DNA of 64,000 nt, from NCBI RefSeq assembly GCF_001677275.1, contig NZ_CP016178.1, forward strand, positions 186,001-250,000. The letters run 5' to 3'. The notes beneath the pieces were generated by a model. The model saw only the letters and a list, made by a program, of their open reading frames with translations, had not been told where the DNA came from and made no database searches. The DNA comes from Vibrio breoganii (GTDB taxonomy: Bacteria > Pseudomonadota > Gammaproteobacteria > Enterobacterales > Vibrionaceae). A program made the position numbers and the translations under genes. Positions 6,826 through 14,870 of the stretch are shown piece after piece. Numbering within the stretch: position 1 is the stretch's first letter; the number at the start of each line of letters is the position of its first letter.

Positions 6826-8355
6826 TCAGTGTTTGAAGTTCCAAGGCAGGAGTGCGTCGATATCAGGCTCAGCTTTCGCCAGCTCTTTCATGCACTTGAC
6901 CATGTAGTCGTAGAGGATAAGACCGTTGGCTTTCGCGGTCTCGATGATGCTGTAAAGCATCGCGCTCGCATCAGCACCGTTTGGTGTGTTAGAGAACAGC
7001 CAGTTCTTCCTGCCAATGACCAGTGGTTTAATTGCGCGTTCAGCGCGATTATTATCAATAGATAAGTGACCATCGTCGATATAACGAATAAGCTTTGACC
7101 ACTGCCCAAGCGTATATTTTATCGCTTTGCCTAGTGGGCTAGAGCCAATCACCTTCTGGGTCGTCATCCATTGGTAAAGCTCATCCAGTATCGGCTTGGC
7201 AAGCGCTCGACGCTCTGCTTTTCGCTCTTGGGCAGGCGCACCTTTTAAGCGTGATTCTATCCCGTAGAGTTTTTGGATTTTAGCCAGCGCCTTATCAGCC
7301 TTGCCTGATTTACCTTTCCCTTGAAGCTTCTTCGCATCCATGAACTTGCGACGAGCATGCGCTAAGCACCCTACATTGGTGACGTGATGCAGACCATCAT
7401 AAGCCGCGTAGCCATCGGTTTGTAGATAACCGTTGTAGTCACCTAAAAAGTCCACGGGACACGCCCTCGCGCGACTGTTTTGATAGTCGTACAAGGCAAT
7501 ATTTTTCACATTCGGCAGTGCCGATTCGGGTGAGTCAGCGCCTGAGCAGTAGAGCCACATATAACACTTCTTCTCTTCTTTGAGCACATTGAGCGGCGTT
7601 TCATCCGCCTGAACCACCACTTGTTGAAGCAGGTTCTCCTTCAAGGCCGCATACAGCGGGGCGAACTTCTCACTGACTTGGATAACCCACCTTGCCATGG
7701 TGGTGCGTGATAGCTCGATACCCGACTGGGTAAACAGCGATTCTTGGCGATAAAGTGGCATCGCGTATTGGTATTTGCCAAGAATGATGTTGGTCAGCAA
7801 GCTTTCTGTGGCGAAGCTTTTAGGGATGAGACTCTGAGGGGATGGCTTCTGAACGATACGGCTGCTGTCACCTGTTTTCTCGCACTGGCGGCAAGCGTAC
7901 TTAGGACGAACATATTCCAACACTTTGAGTACCGCTGGCGTGAACTCTAGCTTCTCGCTGCGGTCTTCACCGATTTTATGCAGGCTATGATTGCAGCAAG
8001 CGCACTGCTTTTCATGGTCGTCTACATCAAGTTCGATAACCTCACGAGGCAAGGTCTTAGGCAGAGGTTTACGTTTACCGCGCTTTTTCGTTGTGGTCGT
8101 GGTTGTCACCTCAACCTCGTCTTCTTTAACGGCTTCACACTCCGCTTCGTTGAAGAGGTCACCTTGTGATTCATCGTAAGGCTTTAATGCCTCCGAGCGT
8201 TTCGCGAACTGACGGTCGAAGGCGAGTTTGAGTTGTTCAAGCAGCGATTGGCGCTCTTGTTTCCACTCATTTTTCTCCGACATCAGAGCAGCTACCATCG
8301 CTTGTAGCTCGGCAACATCTTGGCTTTCTGGGTTGATATTTGGCGTCTTTTTCAT
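6826..8355 (-). CDS. tnpC: IS66 transposase TnpC
   Basis: This 509-residue DDE transposase is the catalytic protein of IS66 elements. Visible in order: an N-terminal coiled coil and leucine-rich stretch (residues 10-60), the acidic/threonine linker (a run of six T before KKRGKRK), the zinc-binding segment HEKQCACCNHSLHKIGED with a second CRQCEKTG pair, and the DDE core beginning QVVVQADETPLNVL. Then come DYNGYLQTDGYAAYDGL, an insertion domain rich in lysine, and the final DGHLSIDNNRAERAIKPLVIGRKNWLF signature with the catalytic Glu. It is full length. It acts in the cytoplasm on the ends of its own element. Confidence 0.96.
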   Translation of the reverse strand: MKKTPNINPESQDVAELQAMVAALMSEKNEWKQERQSLLEQLKLAFDRQFAKRSEALKPYDESQGDLFNEAECEAVKEDEVEVTTTTTTKKRGKRKPLPKTLPREVIELDVDDHEKQCACCNHSLHKIGEDRSEKLEFTPAVLKVLEYVRPKYACRQCEKTGDSSRIVQKPSPQSLIPKSFATESLLTNIILGKYQYAMPLYRQESLFTQSGIELSRTTMARWVIQVSEKFAPLYAALKENLLQQVVVQADETPLNVLKEEKKCYMWLYCSGADSPESALPNVKNIALYDYQNSRARACPVDFLGDYNGYLQTDGYAAYDGLHHVTNVGCLAHARRKFMDAKKLQGKGKSGKADKALAKIQKLYGIESRLKGAPAQERKAERRALAKPILDELYQWMTTQKVIGSSPLGKAIKYTLGQWSKLIRYIDDGHLSIDNNRAERAIKPLVIGRKNWLFSNTPNGADASAMLYSIIETAKANGLILYDYMVKCMKELAKAEPDIDALLPWNFKH

Positions 8356-8414
8356 AGCATTGATTATACTAAAATCGTGCCGTTAACGCTTGGAGAATAA
8401 GGCTTTATTCTCGA

Positions 8415-8768
8415 TTAACTCATTGTAAAATCGTTTATTTTGATGGGTTCGTGGCCGATAATTGTGAAGCCTGAAAGCAGTCTATCAAGCTCAAATTGAG
8501 TGAGGGTAAACACCTGATTTTTCTCTTTTGAAGGCCACTTATACTTGGCTTTTTCAAGGCGTTTATACCAGAGGGCGAAGCCTGTTTTATCCCAGTACAA
8601 CACTTTAATCTTATCGCGCTGTTTATTGGTAAACAGGAACAGCGCACCGCTGCCAAGAGGCAAGTCAGTATCATTTTCGATAATCGCTGCAAGGCCGTTG
8701 ATGGACTTTCTAAAATCGACGCTTTCACGATAAAGGTAAATGTCTGGAGCGCTGAGCATACCTTTCAT
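8415..8768 (-). CDS. tnpB: IS66 accessory protein TnpB
   Basis: This is a 117-residue TnpB (IS66 Orf2-like). It contains the family hallmark block VDFRKSINGLAAIIE near the N-terminus, then LFLFTNKQRDKIKVLYWDKTGFALWYKRLEKAKYKWP, which is nearly the consensus of the family. It is needed for IS66 transposition, although its biochemical role is unclear. Its start overlaps the tnpA stop by four bases (ATGA), so translation is coupled. It lies 59 bases before tnpC in the same direction. Confidence 0.95.
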   Translation of the reverse strand: MKGMLSAPDIYLYRESVDFRKSINGLAAIIENDTDLPLGSGALFLFTNKQRDKIKVLYWDKTGFALWYKRLEKAKYKWPSKEKNQVFTLTQFELDRLLSGFTIIGHEPIKINDFTMS

Positions 8769-9082
8769 GACAACGCTCCAATGAGTTCAGCAAGATAGGT
8801 GGCTGGCGTGCCTTGAGGAATGCTCAGCTCCACATCATTGATGAGAAGTGTCATGTTCGCCGTAGCTATCTGGGCCTGATACTTGGTTGTCTTTTCAACG
8901 ATTTCGGCTCTAACAAATCCGACAGATTCCGATTGGTTTGCTGTTTGGAGTTGACGCCGTTTGGCGAAGAACGTGGATAAACTCAGTCCATGCTCTTCAC
9001 AAAAAGCGCGTTGGGTAACACTGCTACTTTCATATTGTTCAAACAGTGATTGCCATTCTAGGTTGGTGCGTCGTTTTGCCAT
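8765..9082 (-). CDS. tnpA: IS66 accessory protein TnpA
   Basis: This 105-residue helix-turn-helix protein is the first gene of the element. The N-terminal 50 residues (LEWQSLFEQYESSSVTQRAFCEEHGLSLSTFFAKRRQL) form the HTH that probably binds the IS ends. The C-terminal half (TLLINDVELSIPQGTPATYLAELI) is the usual short beta-rich end. A GGAGAGTTGAAATG ribosome site precedes it, and translation is coupled to tnpB. Confidence 0.93.
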   Translation of the reverse strand: MAKRRTNLEWQSLFEQYESSSVTQRAFCEEHGLSLSTFFAKRRQLQTANQSESVGFVRAEIVEKTTKYQAQIATANMTLLINDVELSIPQGTPATYLAELIGALS

Positions 9083-9203
9083 TTCAACTCTCCTTTGGGT
9101 TGGAGAGATGATCTTATTCTTCGTGCTGAAAGATTAGAATGCGGTGTTCATGACACGCTTACGTAGTGACTAATCGATACTCCGTTTATACCATTAGTAA
9201 AAT

Positions 9204-10441
9204 CAGGGTGACCGCATGAGTGCCTAGTTTTTCACCACTCGAGTAAAACCAGCACTTAATACTGCCTCTAGCATCGATGTATTCATCATGCAGCGCTTTT
9301 GCTTACCAACAATGCTTAGCTTGGTTGGCTCTTCTCGGAGCATGTTCAAGCTCATATGACGTAGGCATGATAGGTTCTCTGCACCGTGATCTTTGTATAT
9401 CAGGCATGCATCTTCATTCATGGTGACATCAAGTACCCAGTGCATTGACTCTATGCCCCAATGTTCTCTGACAGCCATAGCAGCTTGCTCTGCACTAAGC
9501 TCTTTGGAGCTGATGTAATAACGGTACTCTAGGTCGACAGATTTATCTTTCTCAAGGCGAAAGTTTTCAACCATCACAATGCTCTTCAAGCCTTTCCAGC
9601 GAGAGAAATTACCTTCAAGTTTTGCACTGTCAAAAACATAGCATTGACGAGACTCTATACGGCCATGTCCTTGCTCAAGAGAGATGTTATCAGCCACATT
9701 GGCTCGCTGAGAAGAGAATGCCTTTTCTATTGCTTGTCGGAGTTTTCCTTGGTTGCTCTTTACGGCAAGCAGGTAGTCTCCACCTTGATCTACAATGGCT
9801 TTAGCAATCTTGGTTTGACAGGCCATAGCATCAATAGTTACTAGGGCCCCCTTGATATCGAGCATCTTTATCAATTCAGGGATCGCTGTAATTTCATTGC
9901 TTTTTTGTTCGGTTTTTAGCTGTCCCAGTACGAGCTTGTTGGACGACGCATAAGCACTAATCATATGAATGGTGCTCGTCCTGTCTTCACGATTATATGA
10001 GCCGCGAAGTGTTTTTCCATCAATCGCAATCACTTGACCTTCGGTGAGAGTATGAATTGATGACATCCAGTTAATGAAGCACTCATGGAACTGTTCGGGT
10101 TCAATGGTAGAGATGATACGAGCTATTGTGTCATCAGCAGGAATACCATTCAAAAACAAGTCATTACGCTTAAACCAATCATGATGACCGAGAATGTATT
10201 CACGAATATCGAACCAACCTTTCGCGCCTGCAATCACTGCACATAGCGAGCCAAAAAGGACTTCAAACAGGCAATATGTGACCTTTGCACCTTGGCGTTG
10301 GTCGATAATCGTTTGAAAATGTTCTTTGAAGTGGTCAATGTGCATGATGCTCTCCCTAAAAAGGGAGTATATGATCACAGCTAAATGTGATCGTCAAATC
10401 AATCGTGATTTTGATTGAAAAACGTTCACGATCTCACCCTG
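9204..10441 (-). mobile_element. ISAs1-family insertion sequence (1238 bp)
   Basis: This complete single-gene element starts CAGGGTGACCGCATGAG and ends, read inward, CAGGGTGAGATCGTGAA. It is flanked by a perfect 10-bp target duplication TTAGTAAAAT (9194-9203 and 10442-10451), within the 8-10 bp range of the ISAs1 family. Only 33 bases of original DNA lie between the IS66 right target repeat and the ISAs1 left target repeat. The two elements therefore inserted independently into the same short intergenic gap. Confidence 0.93.
9224..10345 (-). CDS. ISAs1-family transposase (H-repeat type)
   Basis: This 373-residue DDE transposase of the ISAs1/H-repeat group has an N-terminal DDE_Tnp_1-associated domain (KVTYCLFEVLFGSLCAVIAGAKGWFDIREY, residues 22-52). 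Then come EGQVIAIDGKTLRGSY with the first catalytic Asp, the GALVTIDAMACQTKIAKAI block with the second, and REHWGIESMHWVLDVTMNEDACL with the C-terminal Glu region. I chose the ATG at 10345 over the further-upstream one at 10378 because it has AGGGAG six bases before it. The gene is intact. Confidence 0.94.
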   Translation of the reverse strand: MHIDHFKEHFQTIIDQRQGAKVTYCLFEVLFGSLCAVIAGAKGWFDIREYILGHHDWFKRNDLFLNGIPADDTIARIISTIEPEQFHECFINWMSSIHTLTEGQVIAIDGKTLRGSYNREDRTSTIHMISAYASSNKLVLGQLKTEQKSNEITAIPELIKMLDIKGALVTIDAMACQTKIAKAIVDQGGDYLLAVKSNQGKLRQAIEKAFSSQRANVADNISLEQGHGRIESRQCYVFDSAKLEGNFSRWKGLKSIVMVENFRLEKDKSVDLEYRYYISSKELSAEQAAMAVREHWGIESMHWVLDVTMNEDACLIYKDHGAENLSCLRHMSLNMLREEPTKLSIVGKQKRCMMNTSMLEAVLSAGFTRVVKN

Positions 10442-10457
10442 TTAGTAAAATATATTA

Positions 10458-10709
10458 TTAACCATTTACCTCTAGATGCTCTAAACCAATATCGGTCAGA
10501 TGAATATTTTCACCATCAATCAGGATACACTGGTTAAACTCTAATAGGTTAAGCAAGGTGTCTACTTTCTCGCATACTGTGTGATAGATGAAGAACTCCA
10601 ATTCATCGAGCGTGATTACTCCCATTGGCTTTAAAGACAACAGCTTAAGTACAGATAAGCTATCCAAATGTAAGTCTGGATTAATCTGCTGGCACGTGCT
10701 TGATGGCAT
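10458..10709 (-). CDS. 83-residue winged-helix-like protein, copy B
   Basis: This is a paralogue of the 6404-6655 gene with the same strand and same length. The common core is LH-x-DSL-x2-L-x2-L-x-L-x-PMG, then LLE-x2-QCI, then I-x-LTD-x-GLEHLE-x-N. This copy ends only seven bases before the ISAs1 right-hand target repeat, so the IS did not damage the frame. A leading MPSSTCQQI keeps the single Cys found in copy A. The function is unknown; a small DNA-binding role is possible from the LTDxGL ending. The two copies probably arose by tandem duplication. Confidence 0.6.
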   Translation of the reverse strand: MPSSTCQQINPDLHLDSLSVLKLLSLKPMGVITLDELEFFIYHTVCEKVDTLLNLLEFNQCILIDGENIHLTDIGLEHLEVNG

Positions 10710-10957
10710 AATCTAAATCCTTTCTATATGGTTATGCTACACGTACAAGATGCCTTGCCAATTTATATTAGACTGTGACTCACTCGACATTTATATTAAA
10801 AACACTATTCTCTGTACTATCAAGAGAGCAAAATAAAGCTATAAATGTAACAGAATTTTGCTAATTGTTTTTATTTATATTTATGATGGATTTAATCTCA
10901 TTATAAATAAAGGGTAGTGTATTTGTGAATATTTATTCTATATAGATAATCTTGCAT

Positions 10958-10995
10958 AAAAAAAGCCAGAGATCGACTCGATCTCTGGCTTTTAT
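10958..10995 (-). terminator. Terminator after the alginate lyase gene
   Basis: AGCCAGAGATCGA and TCGATCTCTGGCT form a near-perfect 13-bp palindrome (10964-10990). A T-run occurs on either side, so it can end transcripts both ways. It lies 30 bases past the lyase stop. The remaining part of the 10710-11020 gap is AT-rich and shows nothing else. Confidence 0.85.
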
Positions 10996-11020
10996 TTTCA
11001 CTTATTGAGTGTGATTGTTA

Positions 11021-11881
11021 TTACTTATGCTCTACTTGATACTCAAGCTGGTAGAAGTGAGCTTCGCTTTCGCCATTGGTAAACTGGTTGTATACACCCG
11101 CTTTGAAGTAGCTGAGTAGGTGACTCCAGTAGTCGATGTTGTGGTTCACTTTTTGCTCACCATCCAAATTAACAATAAGAGTGCTGTTGCCAACGATAAT
11201 ATTGAAATCTGTTGCGCCAGCCTTTGCTTTGCCAAGGTCGTATTGTTTGTAAGCATTTTCTGACTTACAAGCAGGCTTACCCATGTTTTCTTTGCCTTTT
11301 TTACCTTTACAGATAAGCGCATTGTCTTTAATTACTGCCCAGTAGTGTCCAGCAGTTTCACCAGCGCCTTCACGCCATACTACGCGTAGAAGCGGGTGAG
11401 GAATATTGTCTTTACCATCAACAGTGACGCCTTTGTTGTGTACTTGAAGATAGGTAATTTCATTTTGCTTGGACGTAGAGTCTTTCATGGAAGCTTCTGG
11501 GCTTACCGGCTCAATGCTTGCGTTTAGATGGTAGAAGGTATGTGGCAGCGAGGTGTTAAAGTTCTTATGAACACGCAACTCGTTTCTTTTGTGATCGCCC
11601 GTCATTTTAAAGACGAAAGCTTCTGATTCTTTGTCCACATAAAATACTTCGTTCACAACACCAGAAAAGTCGGTGTTGGTTGCGATGTAAAGCTTGTTGC
11701 CTTTCTTGCCTGCAGGATCAGAGATCTGTAATTCTGATTCAGACAGAATCGGACGGTATTGCGCATAATCAGCAGGAATACCACGGTTGTCGCCCGCGTC
11801 ATCAAAGGTGATGGCGAACGCTTGAGAAGATAAGAGTAGGGTAGTGGCTAGGCCGAGTATTTTAGTTTTACGAAGTGCCAT
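11021..11881 (-). CDS. Secreted alginate lyase, polysaccharide lyase family 7
   Basis: This 286-residue PL7 lyase cleaves alginate (poly-mannuronate/guluronate from brown algae) by beta-elimination. A signal peptide (about residues 1-23, cleaved after AFA) exports it. The three PL7 signature regions are all present: RNELR at residues 99-103 (the R-x-E-L-R motif), QVH at 146-148 (Q-I/V-H), and YFKAGVYNQ at 258-266, which carries the catalytic Tyr. It is a single catalytic domain without carbohydrate-binding modules, as in many Vibrio extracellular lyases. A short Lys/Gly-rich loop (CKGKKGKENMGKPAC, residues 191-205), bracketed by two cysteines, looks like a disulfide-closed insertion. No other alginate genes are next to it. 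Confidence 0.93.
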   Translation of the reverse strand: MALRKTKILGLATTLLLSSQAFAITFDDAGDNRGIPADYAQYRPILSESELQISDPAGKKGNKLYIATNTDFSGVVNEVFYVDKESEAFVFKMTGDHKRNELRVHKNFNTSLPHTFYHLNASIEPVSPEASMKDSTSKQNEITYLQVHNKGVTVDGKDNIPHPLLRVVWREGAGETAGHYWAVIKDNALICKGKKGKENMGKPACKSENAYKQYDLGKAKAGATDFNIIVGNSTLIVNLDGEQKVNHNIDYWSHLLSYFKAGVYNQFTNGESEAHFYQLEYQVEHK

Positions 11882-12144
11882 GGTGATTGTTCCTATGAAG
11901 ACAGTTCATTTTATATATCTTGTATTATTATATTTGTAGTCGGCAGGGTTTCGGAACCATTCAACTCGTTTCATGTGATCAAGCTCTACTTTGCAACCAG
12001 ATTACGGGATAAGTAACTAAAGGTTGCACGACATTTCATTCGGTGCAGGTATTGATGACTTGCAATGCATTGATGCCGGCTATGGGTTTGTCGGTTTTTT
12101 GGTCTATAGCATTAAGGAGTTTAATTTAGACCAAGGCCATATCA

Positions 12145-12534
12145 ATGAAGCCTATGATTAAAGTCTTAGCATTGTTTGGAATCCTGTTTCACTCCTTAAC
12201 AAGCAGTTTCGCTATGGAGTTAAAGTCAGAGACTTTGCTTTCCTCTCTGTTAGAGGGCGCACCAGGTACTGAAGTCATTGTTAGTCGAGTCACCATCCCT
12301 CCCAACACGTCGCTACCCAAACACTGGCATCCAGGAGAAGAGTTTGCGTACATTATTGAAGGGAGCGTTACGCTTTGGCAAAAAGGCAAACAAGATGTAT
12401 TGCTGACAAAAGGTCAGGTAGCCAAGGTTCCTCTGAAGCAAGTGCATACAGCCAAAACAGGTGACGAGGGCGTGACGGTTATTGTTTTTCGTGTCCATGA
12501 AAAAGGCAAGCCAGAGCGAGTGAAAGCGGAATAA
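12145..12534 (+). CDS. Secreted single-domain cupin protein
   Basis: This 129-residue protein has a signal peptide (cleavage near SFA, residue 23) followed by one cupin barrel. Cupin motif 1 is visible as LPKHWHPGEEFAYIIEGSV (two His and a Glu that would bind a metal), and motif 2 as KVPLKQVHTAKTGDE with the third His. A metal-binding periplasmic cupin is the safe description. Related small proteins include quercetinase-like dioxygenases and pure sensors, and the substrate cannot be told. The gene stands alone and is followed by the MITE-like element. Confidence 0.8.
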   Translation: MKPMIKVLALFGILFHSLTSSFAMELKSETLLSSLLEGAPGTEVIVSRVTIPPNTSLPKHWHPGEEFAYIIEGSVTLWQKGKQDVLLTKGQVAKVPLKQVHTAKTGDEGVTVIVFRVHEKGKPERVKAE

Positions 12535-12580
12535 GGGTAAGATACTGATAAATAAAGTGGAAATAACCCTCTGCAGTGGC

Positions 12581-12861
12581 TAGGGTCTGTTGACCTTTTG
12601 CGATTAAATTTTGCTCGACCAGAAGTCATTTAATCAAGGCGAGGGACTTGCCGCCTAGTCATCTAAGCAAAAGTCGCTCAACGCAGAGTAAAGGGGTTCT
12701 GGACGAGCCCTTCTTGCCGAGCCCTTCGGGTAGCGCTTTGTTGGGCATTTCTACCGCGTTAGTCACTTTTCATGTGGAACCACCACACCTAAAAGCGACT
12801 GCCTTGTATTAATACCCAACAAATTGCTACAAAAATAACCTCAAAAGATCAACAGACCCTA
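12581..12861. mobile_element. MITE-like non-coding element with 20-bp inverted repeats
   Basis: The element is 281 bp and has no open frame. The left end (TAGGGTCTGTTGACCTTTTG) and the right end read inward (TAGGGTCTGTTGATCTTTTG) match at 19 of 20 bases. If TA is the target duplication, the ends proper are GGGTCTGTTGA; TA duplication is typical of IS630/mariner-type transposition. The interior contains short GC-rich repeats (for example GAGCCCTTC twice around 12706-12730). It fills the gap between the cupin gene and the YrhK-type gene. A solo end occurs at 2702-2717. No matching transposase is in the window, so a parent element elsewhere is assumed. Confidence 0.75.
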
Positions 12862-13513
12862 AACATTGATTATGCTTTACAGAGTATCAATCAATAAGGC
12901 TGTTTAGTGGTATGCCACACCTATTTGTCAATCGCCAAAGAATGCACGATGTTGTTCATCAAACTCCGGAGCTTAAACAGCAGATTTTCTGGGAATCGCT
13001 AAATGCTATTGTCTACAAAGTCGGTGGCGTAATCTTCATTCTCGGAAGCATCTGCTTCTTACCTCGCTTTGAGGACTATGTCGATATCGGCGCTATTTTG
13101 TTTGTTATTGGCTCCATTCTCTATCTCATTGTTGCCCTGCACGACGTACTTGAAGTCAATGCATACCGACGAAGCAACGGCAATCTGAACCACGAACTAA
13201 AGCTCGAGTTTACCGCCTCCTTTGCCTACTTCTTGGGCTCGCTTCTGTTCACTATTGGCAGTATTTTCTTTCTCAAAGAAGTGGATCTGGTGAGCGCAGG
13301 GGCTTGGTTATTCATCATAGGCAGCGGCTTGTTCGTCTTCGGTGCTGTGATTAATGTATGCCGGATCTTGTATGAGGGCTCAGTGGTAACGCTACAATTA
13401 ATGAATCTAACAGCCCTTACCTTCGTCACCGGCTCAGTGCTGTTTCTAGTAGCCTCCATTCCCTATCTCTGGACAATTGACACGACCCATGACTCATACC
13501 AGTTGTTTCGCTA

Positions 13514-14553
13514 GGCGTTGTTGATCAAATCAGGAAAAGGACGTAGCTATCCTACGGAACTTGCCAGCTAGCTTCTAATGGGCATACCTAGCCCTAGGAC
13601 TTTATTCATCGCCTTGACATTTGCCAACGCCTCACCAACTTGAGCGTTATAACATCTCAAGCTCAATGTTCCGCTAGTCAGTCCTTTATATCGGGACATT
13701 GCCGTCTCAGAGATTGAACGGTCGTGATAGCCAGAGTCAGTTTTCCACTGAGCTAACGAATCGCTTTTAAGTGCATCGACCACTTTATTCCGAGGGTGTC
13801 CCTCTTCCCAATAACCAGCATTTTTCCGAGGAGGTATGAGAGGTTTGCAACCCTTATTCTGCAATACTTCATGGCACTTTTTCGTGTCGTAAGCACCATC
13901 TGCTGATACAGAATGCACTTTTCTACGAAGCGGATTCAGCAATGTTGGGAGAGCTTCACTATCACCGACATTGACGAGGCTGACTTCTGCGCTAATCACA
14001 TCATGAGTATCAACATCAACGGCCAGATGCAGTTTACGCCAAGTCCGACGTTTTTCTGCTCCATGCTTTTTAACTTTCCATTCACCTTCACCAAAGACTT
14101 TCAGACCTGTTGAATCAATAGCAATATGGCGAACTGAGCCTTTAGATTTGTTCTTGTATTGTACCTGAACGGTCTTTGAGCGCTTGCTAATACTGCTGTA
14201 GTTTGGGGAGCGCAAAGGGACGTTCATCAAGGCAAAAATGGAGTCGATAAAACCTTGAAGCGCACGTAACGGGAGTGAGAATATCCCTTTAACCATCAAA
14301 GCGGTTTCAATAGCAGTATCAGAAAACTGAAAGCCTCTGCCACGTTTTCCATGGTGTCTTTTGCATTGCCACGCTTCAACGGCTGAGTCGTCAATCCAAA
14401 ACGTTACTGAGCCTCGCTTACACAAGGCTTCATTATACTCACTCCAATTCACTATCTTCTTCTTCGATTTACCCATAACACCACCATGCTTCTACTACAT
14501 GGGATCAGATCGCAGGATTTAGAAAAGGTTCAACTGATTTAGTCAACAACGCC
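13514..14553 (-). mobile_element. IS5-family (IS903-type) insertion sequence (1040 bp)
   Basis: The ends are GGCGTTGTTGATCAAATCAG on the left and, read inward from the right, GGCGTTGTTGACTAAATCAG. The perfect 9-bp target duplication GTTTCGCTA (13505-13513 and 14554-14562) is typical of the IS903 group. It carries one transposase gene on the minus strand. The target is the coding sequence of the YrhK-repeat gene. Confidence 0.95.
13568..14476 (-). CDS. IS5-family transposase
   Basis: This is a 302-residue DDE transposase of the IS903/IS1031-like branch. Typical blocks are NWSEYNEALCKRGSVTFWIDDSAVEAW at the N-terminus, SDTAIETALMVKGIFSLPLRALQGF, HIAIDSTGLKVFGEGEWKVKKHG with the first Asp, VSADGAYDTKKC with the second Asp, and DRSISETAMSRYKGLTSGTLSLR near the C-terminus containing the Glu. 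It is full length and intact, so the element may still move. Confidence 0.95.
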   Translation of the reverse strand: MGKSKKKIVNWSEYNEALCKRGSVTFWIDDSAVEAWQCKRHHGKRGRGFQFSDTAIETALMVKGIFSLPLRALQGFIDSIFALMNVPLRSPNYSSISKRSKTVQVQYKNKSKGSVRHIAIDSTGLKVFGEGEWKVKKHGAEKRRTWRKLHLAVDVDTHDVISAEVSLVNVGDSEALPTLLNPLRRKVHSVSADGAYDTKKCHEVLQNKGCKPLIPPRKNAGYWEEGHPRNKVVDALKSDSLAQWKTDSGYHDRSISETAMSRYKGLTSGTLSLRCYNAQVGEALANVKAMNKVLGLGMPIRS

Positions 14554-14870
14554 GTTTCGCTATCTAGCCTGGCAATACATCATAGGTAGTGTTCTGTTTC
14601 TGCTTGGAGGTATCACTAATTACTGGCGAGCCTTGCTTATTATTCGTAAGCAGGTTAAAGAAGCATAAGCTTTATTGATCGTGAAATTCAAAAGATACTG
14701 TTAATTAAGGTGGATACACAATCACTATTAATATTTTTAAATTGCTTTAATAGAGTGGTGTAATTTGAGAGACTTGAACGAAATTTAGAGAACAAGACTG
14801 CATAGTTGCAACTTATATAACGGACCAAATAGTTATGATTGCTTCTATGATTACAAGGATAGATGATTAA

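Larger units (their letters stand above)
6794..9162 (-). mobile_element. IS66-family insertion sequence, copy 1 (2369 bp)
   Basis: This complete IS66-type element has three genes in the order tnpA, tnpB, tnpC on the minus strand. The ends are GTATCCGCCCCATGAACC on the left and, read inward from the right, GTAAGCGTGTCATGAACAC. The insertion is flanked by a perfect 8-bp target duplication GTAGTGAC (6786-6793 and 9163-9170), the size expected for IS66. It is almost base-identical to the copy at 57243-59611. I found two differences, C at 7642 against T at 58091 and G at 7960 against A at 58409; neither changes the protein. Both copies look intact and recently active. Confidence 0.95.
12912..14668 (+). 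pseudogene. YrhK-repeat membrane protein gene interrupted by an IS5-family element
   Basis: The 5' part (12912-13513) encodes 200 residues. The element at 13514-14553 then cuts the frame, and the TAG at the junction is made partly from IS sequence. Removing the element and one 9-bp target repeat restores an open frame ending at 14668. The tail continues YLAWQYIIGSVLFLLGG, then TNYWRALLIIRKQVKEA, giving about 235 residues in all. The restored protein has three tandem two-helix units of YrhK type, each with the G-S-x2-F/Y pattern: IFILGSICFLP with ILFVIGSILYL, YFLGSLLFTIGSIFFL with LFIIGSGLFVFG, and FVTGSVLFLVASIPYL with IIGSVLFLLGG. Only the last half-unit is lost. Function unknown. Confidence 0.85.
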
